A stretch of DNA of 64,000 nucleotides from G963555815 sp965249615 [NCBI: bacterium] (lineage in GTDB: Bacteria; UBA8248; JACPRG01). Below are positions 52,944 through 62,383 of this stretch, in pieces. Where the stretch lies: the NCBI GenBank assembly GCA_965249615.1, contig CBDFMI010000005.1, positions 62,001 through 126,000 of the forward strand, written 5' to 3'. The notes under the pieces are model-generated. The model saw nothing but the letters and a program-made list of their open reading frames with translations, did no database searches and was not told where the DNA came from. Numbering within the stretch: the first letter of the stretch is position 1; every line of letters starts with the position of its first letter. The position numbers and the translations under genes are program-made.

Positions 52944-53321
52944 TGTTCCCCCAACTTCTCACAAAGATATATTTTATCCCATGAAAGCTTTCGGCGCCTT
53001 TTAGGTCATTTCCCTTAGTCTGTCAACTTCTCTCTGCCGTCTGTCTCTCCCTTAACTTCTGCATCAAATGTCATGTCGATCGGTTAAGAGAATGAGAGCG
53101 GAGGACTCCAGTGAAAACCCAGACAAAGTACAGGTAATTAACGAAAAAGGGGTTCGCGGCGTCGAGACCGGGGCAGGCAAATCCCTACTGCCACCGTGAC
53201 AGATCACGCCATAAGTTGTTCATGGTCCAAGATTCTAAAATGCAGGAATTAGTTGGGGGTGTCGACGCAAACTTAAAAACGGGGACTGCCCGGTCTTTCA
53301 AGACAGTGAATGGCCGGACAG
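52944..53321. other. Intergenic stretch with a leftward promoter
   Basis: About 380 bases between the metallophosphoesterase start and the end of the protease gene. It carries one good leftward promoter (52998-53026). The remainder has no gene, repeat or RNA that I recognise. Confidence 0.5.
52998..53026 (-). promoter_or_regulatory. Promoter of the metallophosphoesterase gene
   Basis: Perfect leftward -35 TTGACA (53021-53026), a 17-base spacer and -10 TAAAAG (52998-53003, 4/6). The start would lie near 52991, about 48 bases before the ATG at 52943. Confidence 0.6.
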
Positions 53322-54742
53322 CTATTCAGCCACACTGCGTAGATGGTACTGGCATTCACCAACCCAATGAGGCAAACCCGTTGAATTATCTAAGGTTCGA
53401 GAGCGGGAGGTCTCCCACTCAAGCGTCAATCCCGTATCCGATTTGAAGAACACTCTGGACGTTATTGCCAAGTCTAAAGCTTCTGGCTCTGCGAGCTTAG
53501 TCGGAGCGCCAACGGTTGAAATCAGGGTGTTCACCGCCTCCTGATTCAGCTGCTCACACGGGGCCCATAAGCCCGCTACGCTTGTCCCGCCCTCGAAGGT
53601 CTCGATGCGATTGAATTCAACGCGGTAAAATTCGTCCTCCTGAAAATATTGCCTCCCCTGAAACTCTTTCCCAAACAGCCCCACTGCGTACACGAGGGCC
53701 ATCCCAAACTTAGGGGAAAAGTCAAACCTTCCTTTTCCATCAAGTGCCTTCCGCGCGTCCTGCATCGATTGCCCGACCTTGAGTGGCGCGAGGACGGGGG
53801 CCAAGCCGACCACAGATAACTCGGGAGCGCTTTCTTTGACCACCGTCAGTGAAGGGGAATCGGTGACGGAAATCTCCACCTTAGCAGCTTTCGCAACCCT
53901 CCCCTCGAGGACCTGGCTCCGCCTGTCGATCAGCCTCGACCGCTTGGCAAAATTGGACATGCCGGCGCCCGGGGCAGTCCCGCCGGCGAAGTGAAGGCCG
54001 ATAAAATGGCCATCCTCGTCGGAAAAGACTGGCGCGCCAGAACTTCCTGGCAGCGTGTCGCAAAGATGAAGGATGTTATTACCAGCAATAGCTTGGGAGT
54101 CTTTGTCCTGCAGCCGCCACGCGTCAAATGTTTCGGCAAACCCGCCGGATGGTGGATAACAATGAGGGATTCGCCTGGTCTAGGATCTCTGACCTCCGTA
54201 GATATGGTCCCGAACTTCGCGGCCGGGTTTCCCTCGACTTCCAGGATGGCATAATCCAGTTCTTTGTTCTTTTCCACCGGCTTTACGCTGACGGGATACC
54301 GCTCAGTTCCCTCCGGAGTATCAATTTGGAGGTAGTCCATCAGCAAACTTGCCTGAGTGACCGGCGAAGAATGAGTGCCGGGTATGCAGTGGTGATTGGT
54401 GATGATGTGTTTTTCAGAGATAATCGAGGCGGTGCAGAAAGTCATCCGCCCATTGCCCAGGAGAATATCCAGCCGGCCCACCGGCTTGGCCAGCTTGTGA
54501 AATCGAGAACCTTGGTCGTATGTCGCAAGGAGCTCGTAATTTGGATTCTCGCCAAGCACCTGTTCCAATTGCATGTTCAAGTTGATCGCGGACTGGGTGA
54601 ATTTCAGGTTAACTTGGCCAAACTGGCTTCCGTCCAGCAACATCTCCTCCTGGGAATGGGCCACAGTTCTGAAGAAAAATGTCAGGAGGGACAGCGCAAA
54701 AAGGCTAAGGATTGATATGACCGTGACACGCATCCTGAACAT
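53322..54742 (-). pseudogene. Secreted trypsin/V8-like serine protease with one-base frameshift
   Basis: A serine protease split by one missing base. The N-terminal frame has a signal/anchor segment, the His motif ITNHHC and the Asp motif LDYAILEVEG, then IHHPAGLPK. The frame is lost at an AAA (54131-54133 as TTT). With four As the text runs on as TFDAWRLQDKDSQ and reaches the catalytic Ser in LPGSSGAPVFSDEDG. The C-terminal half (from SPKFGMAL) is a separate domain of unknown role, with no membrane segment. The start is the ATG at 54742 (GGGAGGACAG upstream). It reads directly downstream of the CHASE sensor. Confidence 0.75.
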
Positions 54743-54775
54743 GTCTGTCCTCCCTCTAGCGTCTTCTTTGAGCAC

Positions 54776-56716
54776 TTACCCAGTCTTCTTGCGGTCGGTT
54801 ATATCACGGATGATGGCCACTGCGTGGATTCCCTTTTCCATCTCCACGGAGCTCAGGGTGGCTTCCACGGGAAATTCGCTCCCGTCCTTTCGCCGGCCGG
54901 CGAGGTCGAGGCCAGCACCCATCGGACGAGTTGTGGGGTTGGAGGCGTAGCCCTTCCGGTGTTCCACACGGACTTCTCGGAAGCGCTCGGGCACCAAGAT
55001 CTCAATAGTCTGGCCGATCAACTCGTCCTTCTTATAACCGAACATCTTCTCAACCTGCTTATTGATGAGGACGATGCGTCCGTCATTGTCGACGGTCACG
55101 ATGGCGTCCGGCACAGAGTCCATGAGTCCCCGGAAATTTTTCTCAGCCCGCCACAGCTTCTCCACCGCCCGCTTGCGCTCGCTGATGTCTTTGTAGATGC
55201 TAAACACCCCGACGACCGTTCCCTCTGCATCCCGAATGGGAGAAAAGGTGATGGACATATCCACCGGGGTCCCGTCCTTCCTCACCCGCTGGGCCTCATA
55301 ATCCTTTACCACCTCGCCACTTAAGACTTGCTCTTGTGCGGTTTTTCTAAAAGTCTCCGCTTGGGGTGAGGCCAAGACAAGATATATGGATTCCCCTAGG
55401 ACCTCCTCCGTCGCAAATCCGAAGGCAGTTGTAGCCGCAGTATTCCAGGAGGTAATTTGACCATTCCGGTCTACCGTGACGATAGGGTTACTAGCACTTT
55501 CCATCAGGTCCTCTAGGTTGGTTTGGGCCTTCTCGAGGTCTTTGTGGCCCCGGGCCAACTCTTCATCGAGCCTTTGGCTTTTCTCTTCCGCCTGCTGACG
55601 CTGGGCGATCTCTTTCTTGAGTCCCAGGTTCGCTTCCTCGATCTGGTTCGTGTGTCGGTAGATCGACCGGAGATAGACGGCGCCGAATCCTGTCAATACA
55701 AGCCCTGCGGCGAGCGCTCCCCAAGGGAGCATGGGTCGGGAGGGTAGATCGCTACCCGCGGCGGGGGTGGCGATGACCGTCCAGTTCCGTCCGGCCACGG
55801 CAATGGTCCGTTCAAATTTCAGGCTGACAGAATCGAGCGACACCCCATTCTCATCGAGCGGGCTATCCGACGTTGCTGTGGTGGAGAAGAGAAGAAGGCT
55901 ATTGCTTGGAGCCGACGTGTCGTACAAGTGAAAATCGAGGTCGATATTCTCCACTTGGACTTCATTTGACAATTCCTCGACGATATCGCTGGCATGGTAA
56001 ACACCTGCGCCAAGGCCGACCAGGTTTTCACGCCGTTCTTCGACGGTATTGGTCGGTGCCCCTTTTCGGTAGATGGGTGCAATGATTAGGACGCTGAACT
56101 GGTTCTTGGGCTCATTGACGAGAGCGAACCGGCTCGTCGCCGCCATCTCGCCGCTGTCACGCGCCCTCTGGATAGCCTCGTAACCCAGTGCATCTGAGGC
56201 GAGATCAAACCCGAGGGCAACTTCATTCCCCTGGCGGGGCTCGAGGTAATACACCGGGAAATACTCGGGACGTAGACCGGCGCGGATCGTGCTGCCCTGG
56301 CTTTCTCGGTCGGTAAACTCGAACCCAGCAAAGCGGAGACGCGCGGCATCCTCGTATTCCTCGCGTTCGGAAACTCGGACGCGCGGCATCCACGTAAATG
56401 CCTGGATTCCCGAGGTCTGCTTGAAGAAGGGGGATACGAAGGAGGCGAAATCTCCTCGTTCCACGGACGACGAGGAGTTAAAGAAGGCACCAATGGATTG
56501 AACGACCGTTAGGGCCCGTTCGATTTGCCGCTCGAACGAACGGAACCGGCCGAGAGCGGCCTCTTCGAAGACCTCCCGAGTTCGAGATTCCTCCAAGTTC
56601 CTCACCACCAAAAATGCGAGAGCCGAGAGGGCGAGACCGATGACTACGATCAACGCGAGAGGGAGATTGGCCCGAAGACCCTTCCTATCGGATTTAGGCT
56701 GTGGATGAGGATTCAC
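54776..56716 (-). CDS. CHASE-PAS-PAS membrane sensor lacking an output domain
   Basis: A 646-residue protein with one membrane helix near residues 17-40 and a periplasmic CHASE domain (about 75-270; FTWMPRVRVSERE and YFPVYYLEP are typical). A second membrane helix lies near 335-352, then a coiled coil (363-410) and two PAS/PAC units (about 410-525 and 530-643; the PACs end DISERKRA and DITDRKK). The protein stops right after the second PAC, with no histidine kinase, GGDEF or methyl-accepting domain. It may act through contact with another protein, or a downstream domain has been lost. It begins the transcript that includes the broken protease gene and follows cheC. Confidence 0.85.
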   Translation of the reverse strand: MNPHPQPKSDRKGLRANLPLALIVVIGLALSALAFLVVRNLEESRTREVFEEAALGRFRSFERQIERALTVVQSIGAFFNSSSSVERGDFASFVSPFFKQTSGIQAFTWMPRVRVSEREEYEDAARLRFAGFEFTDRESQGSTIRAGLRPEYFPVYYLEPRQGNEVALGFDLASDALGYEAIQRARDSGEMAATSRFALVNEPKNQFSVLIIAPIYRKGAPTNTVEERRENLVGLGAGVYHASDIVEELSNEVQVENIDLDFHLYDTSAPSNSLLLFSTTATSDSPLDENGVSLDSVSLKFERTIAVAGRNWTVIATPAAGSDLPSRPMLPWGALAAGLVLTGFGAVYLRSIYRHTNQIEEANLGLKKEIAQRQQAEEKSQRLDEELARGHKDLEKAQTNLEDLMESASNPIVTVDRNGQITSWNTAATTAFGFATEEVLGESIYLVLASPQAETFRKTAQEQVLSGEVVKDYEAQRVRKDGTPVDMSITFSPIRDAEGTVVGVFSIYKDISERKRAVEKLWRAEKNFRGLMDSVPDAIVTVDNDGRIVLINKQVEKMFGYKKDELIGQTIEILVPERFREVRVEHRKGYASNPTTRPMGAGLDLAGRRKDGSEFPVEATLSSVEMEKGIHAVAIIRDITDRKKTG

Positions 56717-56735
56717 GAGACTGGCCCTTCTGCCC

Positions 56736-57362
56736 TCACTCCTGCACCACTTCTAGCGCTTCGAGCATAACCTGCAAGGATGCGGGTTCTGGCATGAATA
56801 TTAAATAAAGCTTTCCCGAGCTATTTTCTATTGTAAATACATTCTCCACCACCACTACTTTCCCTGTCTTCAAAGCTGACCCTGCCAGAACATCGCCTAA
56901 AATGGTCTTCAAGCTGTCAGAGGCGAATCCCACGACAGATACTGTAGCCTTTATTTTCGACACCTTGGCGAGGGCACTGAGGTACGTTCCTGCCAGGATA
57001 TTTCCCAGTTCCTTTAAAGCGGACATCCCCATCTCATCCAGTTCTTCGGTCTGGGGTGCGCTATCGCCGGTAAGAAGTTTGACTAAGTCAGGAGATTCAG
57101 AAATGGGGAGAATCAGAAACAACTTTCCAGAGATTTGGCCACTGACTGAAAAGTACACTGCGTTTACAATGTTTCCCTCTCCACCCAGGGCCCGCGGAAC
57201 CTCCTCTAATACCTCTTCTATTCCTTTCAGCGTAATAGTGGGTCTGATATTCACTCTGCTGTCTACCATAGCGGAGAGGCTTGTGGCGGTGTTCCCGGCA
57301 GCAATCGAACCCACCTCTCCTAATGCGTCTCATTGAATTTGATTAAGTTCTTTCCGTTGCAC
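56736..57362 (-). pseudogene. cheC: CheC-type phosphatase with in-frame TGA at codon 11
   Basis: CheC removes phosphate from CheY-P in chemotaxis. The gene reads from a GTG at 57362 (AGGAAAA upstream) as VQRKELNQIQ, then TGA (57330-57332), then DALGEVGSIAAGNTATSLS, the normal CheC N-terminus. The family usually has Leu at the stop position (qLDaL), one base from TGA (TTA or TTG). The two catalytic E-x3-N helices are seen as the first E-V-G-S-I-A-A-G-N segment and in the second half (ALKELGNILAGTYLSAL). Note Ser in place of the first expected Asn in EVGNIGAGN. Translation could restart at the GTG at 57314 and give a shortened protein. Confidence 0.78.
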
Positions 57363-57416
57363 TATTTTTCCTGCCTTTCAAACAAGAGCAGCCACAGTCA
57401 TAAAGAACGCCGCCGA

Positions 57417-57791
57417 TCAGACGCTCTTCAATGCGCTTTCTATTACCTCTACTACTTTGGGGGGCTGGAAGGGCTTTACTATGAAGTCGCTGGCGCCTGC
57501 CTGGATAAACTCTTTTATCATATCCTCTTGGGACATCGAACTGATCATCACCACCTTGATTTTGGGGTTCATTTTCAGCATGGCCTTTAGACCAGAAATG
57601 GCGTCCACTCCGTCCACTTCATCCATGACCATGTCTAAGGTCACCACATCCGGGTTCAGTTTTTCGCAGAATTCCACAGCTTCCTTGGCGTTTTCTGCTT
57701 CACCCACAATCTCGTGGCCATTTTTACCAAGGATATCAGAGAGCATCTTTCGCATGAATTTAGAATCATCCACAATCAGAATGGCTGCCAT
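57417..57791 (-). CDS. cheY: Chemotaxis response regulator CheY
   Basis: A single-domain 124-residue receiver. The acidic pair is VDDSK (8-12), the phosphorylated Asp is in VVTLDMVMD (about 53), the switch Thr/Ser is in VVMISSMSQ (about 82-85) and Lys is in IVKPFQP (about 105). CheY-P binds the flagellar switch or another output. It starts 4 bases after the chemoreceptor stop and precedes cheC, so the three form one unit. Confidence 0.94.
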   Translation of the reverse strand: MAAILIVDDSKFMRKMLSDILGKNGHEIVGEAENAKEAVEFCEKLNPDVVTLDMVMDEVDGVDAISGLKAMLKMNPKIKVVMISSMSQEDMIKEFIQAGASDFIVKPFQPPKVVEVIESALKSV

Positions 57792-57795
57792 TTAC

Positions 57796-60392
57796 CTACC
57801 CCCATTCACCGGTCTCTTGTTCAGTTTGAGTCTGCGTCGACGCCCCAGGCTCTTCTTCTGGCCCTGGCTCTGGAAACCCTGGTTTTGCCCCTGCTTCAGC
57901 TGTGGGCAGTCTCTTCATCATCTTTCTTGCTTCGATAGGTTTTTGGGGTGCGGAAGGCCCGGCCGCCGGGGGTCTCGTAGCTGAAGGCCCTTGCTTCGTC
58001 ATCGTTTTTGCCTTGAGCGCCCCAAGATCTGCCATTAACTCATCCATCTCTGCGCCCATCTCTGAAAAAGATTGGGCATATAGGGCCAGTTCCGACATGA
58101 TGGCCACCGTCTCTCGAGAGGATGTGCTGGCCTGTTGGCTAGAGGCAGACGTCTGCTCAGCAATCGATGACACCTCCTCCATGGCCGCTACCACCTGCGC
58201 GGAACCTTCGGACATCTTTTGAGAAGCCTCTGAGATTTTCTGCAGCATGGTGTAGGCATTCTGACTTGTCCGCATGATCTCCTCTAAAGCAGACCCCACA
58301 TCGGTAATCATCTTTTTTCCAGATGCAACCTCTTCGGCACTGCTCTCCATACTTTTGACCGAGGTGTCAATCTCCTTGGTGGTTTCCTTGATGAGGCCTC
58401 CTATCTCCGTAGCAGATTCAGCGGAATTCTCAGCAAGCTTTCTCACCTCTTCTGCGACTACCGCAAAGCCCCTGCCTTGCTCTCCCGCCCTGGCTGCCTC
58501 AATGGCGGCGTTCAGGGCCAAGAGGTTGGTTTGATCAGCAACGTCGCTTATCACACCCACAATCTCAGCCATCTGCTCTGAGCGCTTGCTCAACGTTGTT
58601 ACCGAGTTTTGCAAGACCCCATTCACCTCAGATATTCTGTCCACGTTTTCAATGCTAAGCTTTACTGCCTCAACGCCCTTCTCTGCGGCCTGGGTGGCCT
58701 GCAGTGAAGCGGAGGACGCTTTTTCAGAGGATTCGGCGGTCTGCGAGATTGAGCCGCTGAGTTTCCGCATAATACCGTAGGTCTCCTGAACCGTTTCGGC
58801 TTGTCTCTCTGCCCCTTTAGCAACCTGCGTCATTGAGCCGGCTACTTGCTGCGCGTTAGCGTTGGTCCGCTCCGCACTCGAAGAAAGATCTTGGCTTGAA
58901 TCAGCGAGTGTTCCGGAAGCGGCCGCGATTCTGGAGACGATTCTAGCTATCGAACGGGCGATAAGAAATCCGACGATGAGAGAAAGGGCGATGGAGAGAA
59001 CCATGAGGCCACCGATTCCAAGATTGTTCCTGCGCACGGCGCTCAAGGCGCTGTTAAAACGCCCTTTGTCAATTTCCCCTTCATCCGAGATGAGCGCGGG
59101 GAACTCTGCCTCGAGTGTATCCAACCTGCTTATGCCGCCCCCTTTCTGGAGGAGAGCGGACAGATCCCCCAAGGTCTCTGGGCGTTCGTTCATTTCCTCG
59201 CGAGCAGCGATTTCTGGGCCAGCGGCTTTCTCGAGCCATTCGCCTGCAAGTCTCTCTAATTCGTCAATGTTCCTTGTCATAGTCGGTATGTCATACGCAT
59301 TTGAATCCAGCTCTCGCAATGCCGCAGGTTGCTTTCGAATTCCGCTTGTCCTCTCAGAAACGGTTCCAAAAATTCTTCATTGCCAGTGATTACAAACCCT
59401 CGTTCCCCAGTTCCCTGAGTCTCCAGGGACCTGGCTAAGCCGACAAGCAAAATTAGGGGCTCATCATTTCCAGCCCGCTCAAATCTGTCGCCCAGTCGAT
59501 CCGTTATTCTGGTCATTTGATTCAGGACCGCTTCCCCTTCGCCACTGATAATCAAATCTCTTACGTCTTGTCGGGTCTTTAGCCCGGCAGTCACCTCGCG
59601 CCGCGCATCGATCACTCGTTGAGTGATTCCCCCCCACTGGACGGAAAGAACTTCCAATGCATCCAAATCATCGTCTGAAGCATCCCGATTGTAGGCGTTA
59701 CCGACCAGAGCACGTAATTCTTCAATATTCTCTTGGAAGGTTTCCCCGCCTGCATAGAAAGGTGCGAGAAGTTCCTCTTGACCGGTGATTAAAAAGTTTC
59801 GCTCCGCAGCTACCTGAACGACCATGGCTGTGGCCAACGACTGAGTTAAAAAGACTCCACTTACGTTTCCGTCTTTCAAGAAGCTTTCTAAAATCTCATC
59901 TTTTATTTCGCCCATCTCCTCCAGAATTTCTGTGCCCTCGCCCTGCGATACCACTTTTTGGAGGAAGCCGGCGTCCACCGTGCCCTCAGCAACAAGCCTG
60001 CTCAGCGCAATGAGGGGTTCCACAGCATTCTCCTGCCACTCCTTCACCAAAGCCTCGATCCTTACCAGTGGGTCGAACCGGCGAGGGGTTCCGGCCACCA
60101 ATCCCTTCTGCTTCGCGATTAGCGCGGTAAACTCCTCGCTAGCCTCTGTATAAGGTTTCAGGAACTCGTCTTTTTGCGTGATGATATAACCCCTCTCCGC
60201 CGCTATCATGTCTATAATGAGTGTTTGTAATCTGTTGGAATTGGCGAGGAGGGGTGCGCTACGTAGAATCACCCTTGAGAACGTCCTTTTCATGCTCTCC
60301 ATACTGGCTATCGCTATAACTCCCAGAGCCGATAGAAAGATCAGGGGAATCACAATCGCTAACCACAACTTTTTTCCTAGCGTCATCCTCAT
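57796..60392 (-). pseudogene. Methyl-accepting chemotaxis protein with one-base frameshift
   Basis: A chemoreceptor broken by one missing base at 59327-59328: CCC instead of CC on the coding strand would join FESN to [10 protein letters not shown]. The N-terminal part has a membrane helix (about 9-30) and then two full copies of a roughly 130-residue helical module, with AAERGYIITQKDEFLKPY at 65-80 and AAERNFLITGQEELLAPF at 196-212. The third copy begins [19 protein letters not shown] (about 329) just before the break. The C-terminal part has the second membrane helix, a HAMP-like region and the signalling tip around [20 protein letters not shown] with its methylation helices. The ATG at 60392 follows GAGAGGGGTGGG. 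Confidence 0.85.
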
Positions 60393-60876
60393 TTTGCCCA
60401 CCCCTCTCTTCTTCTCTCCCCCGAAGGTCCACCCGGAATCATCAGCGTTCAAGCCAATCAATACGACATTTCTACGGCTTACGGACTCGAACTTAAGCCA
60501 GCAGCTTCGCTAGACGAGCTTCTTTGCTTTTTTAGTATGTTCAACTATTTGCAGCTATTTAATTGACTATGTGCTGGCCATGTCAAGGAGAAATCCTAAG
60601 ACTAAGGCGTTGGAGGACATATGAGGGCATAAATGTTCAATAAATCAGCGCCAATAGCCATTGACACGCAGCGTATTCTCATGCTCAGATTGAAGGGAGG
60701 CCCGTTTGTTGCACATGCCTCGCTGGTTCTACGTTATGCCGTGGACCAGTGAGAGGGTCCACACACTAGCTGATTAAACGGCTTATCAAGTTAGGCGCCG
60801 ACGTTTCGTATGACACCGAGAGGTGGCGTGTTCGCGTGTCCTCTGAGCAATTTATTCCTTAAATTAGGAGGAATAG
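60393..60876. other. Divergent intergenic region with a possible transposase relic
   Basis: About 480 bases between the chemoreceptor (leftward) and cheW (rightward). Two short coding-like scraps lie in it: IDTQRILMLRLKGGPF from about 60661 and LIKRLIKLGADVSYDTERW from about 60771. The second ends SSEQFIP and stops. Their style recalls the C-terminal end of DDE transposases (IS1380/IS4-like), but they are very short and have no start. The cheW ribosome site (TAGGAGGAATAG) is at the right end. No clear promoter was identified. Confidence 0.35.
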
Positions 60877-61443
60877 ATGGAACGCCCATCCTCATCAAGC
60901 CCTCCGGTCCCGTCCGCCGCAGAGGGGAAGAAGAACATGTCCCAATGCGTCGGTTTCCAAATCGCTGATCAAGAATACGCCTTCAAGATCGATCAGATCC
61001 AGGAGGTCGTGATTCTCGACCAAGTTACCAGGGTTCCTCATGTACCCAACTACTGCGATGGTGTCAGCAACCTGCGTGGATCGATCATCCCCATCATCAA
61101 CCTGCGGACGCTGTTTGGGCTGGAGCCAAGACCTTCCGTCGCCGAGGCCCGCACCATCGTCGTCAACGTCGGCGAACGCACCATGGGCATCACCGTGGAT
61201 GTGGTCTCGCAGGTGATCAGCATTCCCGAGGACAACATCTAGCCTCCACCCGAGACAGTGACCGCAGAAGGGACCGAATACATCATCGGATTCGCTAAGC
61301 TGGATGAGCGCGTGATTGTTCTGCTGGACATCAACAAGCTGCTCGATCTAGAGCAGCTCGACCGGATCCAAGAAGCCTCGACTAGCGGCGATGCGCACGT
61401 TGGTTTACCGGGCACGCCTGAGTTACCGAGCACGCCTGAGTAG
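60877..61443 (+). pseudogene. cheW: CheW coupling protein with in-frame TAG at codon 122
   Basis: A 189-codon CheW (SH3-like double barrel) that couples receptors to CheA. The frame is continuous except for TAG at 61240-61242, between VVSQVISIPEDNI and PPPETVTAEGTEY. Related CheW proteins usually have Glu or Gln there (I-E-P-P-P), one base from TAG. The first half has VGFQIADQEYAFKI and NLRGSIIPIINLRTLFG; the second half has GFAKLDERVIVLLDINKLL. As printed, only the first 121 residues would be made, too short to fold as a full CheW. It starts the cheW-cheR-cheA unit behind a strong ribosome site. Confidence 0.82.
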
Positions 61444-61465
61444 ACGAGGGTAAACGAGCAGGAGC

Positions 61466-62383
61466 GTGAAGGTTGTCGCTCTCGTCAATCAGGATGTGCT
61501 TGGCGCGACCTCACCCGACGAGCTGTTAGCCGGCTACACCGTGGAATTCATACAGCTCAACCAACGCCAGTTCGATCTGTTCCGCGAATTCATATATGAG
61601 ACAAGCGGGATTCGCATCAACGACAACAAGCTCCCGTTGCTGAGCAACCGAATCCGTCGTCGCCTCAAGGCGGGTCCTTTCGCCGACTTCGACACCTACT
61701 ACGGCTACCTGACCGGCCCACGCGGGCGCGGGGAGCTAGAGTACTTTCTTGATTCGATCACTACCAACGAAACCTTTTTCTTCCGGACCCCGCGCTACTT
61801 TGAATGGTTTAAGGGCGAATTCCTGGATCTCGTTATGGCGGAGGAGCAACGCGGCGAGCGGGCGCGGTCGTTGCGGATCTGGTCGGCTGGATGTGCCAGC
61901 GGCGCCGAGCCCTACACCATCGCCATCTGTCTCTGGGAGAAGCAATATCAGCTCCACGACTGGTCACTGATCATCGTCGGCACCGATATCAGCGAGGAAG
62001 CTCTGCGCGAGGCCCGGGGCGGGACCTTCAAGCCGCGTACGGTCAAGGCGGTTAGCGAGCGGCAGTTTCGTTCTTACTTCACGCCCGCAGACGAGAACGG
62101 CTGTTTGCAGGTCCGACCCGAGTTGAAACAGCTCGTGCGTTTCGAGCATCACAATCTGATGACGCCAATGCAACACCCTCTCTTCGACTGCGTGTTTATC
62201 TGCAACGCCTTGATCTACTTCGATCGTGATTCGAAGCAGACCGTGGTCGACAACCTGGTCAACGCCTTGGCGCCTGGAGGGTTTCTTGTTGTCGGGCCCA
62301 CGGAGGGCATCTACGACATGCTTGAGCCGTTGAATCAGATCGACACGTTCTTGTATCGCAAGCCAGCTGGGGGCACGCCATGA
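61466..62383 (+). CDS. cheR: Chemotaxis protein methyltransferase CheR
   Basis: CheR methylates glutamates of chemoreceptors with SAM. The N-terminal helical domain (about 30-95: FDLFREFIYETSG) is followed by the Rossmann methyltransferase domain. Its SAM motif is IWSAGCASGAEPYTIA (about 138-153), and NETFFFRTPRYFEWF precedes it. The GTG at 61466 has CAGGAGC upstream and gives 305 residues, with about 28 extra residues before the usual start. Its stop overlaps the cheA ATG (ATGA). Confidence 0.94.
   Translation: MKVVALVNQDVLGATSPDELLAGYTVEFIQLNQRQFDLFREFIYETSGIRINDNKLPLLSNRIRRRLKAGPFADFDTYYGYLTGPRGRGELEYFLDSITTNETFFFRTPRYFEWFKGEFLDLVMAEEQRGERARSLRIWSAGCASGAEPYTIAICLWEKQYQLHDWSLIIVGTDISEEALREARGGTFKPRTVKAVSERQFRSYFTPADENGCLQVRPELKQLVRFEHHNLMTPMQHPLFDCVFICNALIYFDRDSKQTVVDNLVNALAPGGFLVVGPTEGIYDMLEPLNQIDTFLYRKPAGGTP

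Noticed and set aside
57330-57332. Alternative genetic code with TGA as a sense codon
   Set aside because: Many intact genes in the window end in TGA (cheR, rpmF, plsX), so TGA is a normal stop here.
61240-61242. TAG in cheW as pyrrolysine
   Set aside because: CheW proteins have Glu or Gln at this position and no link to pyrrolysine; nothing else in the window suggests that system.
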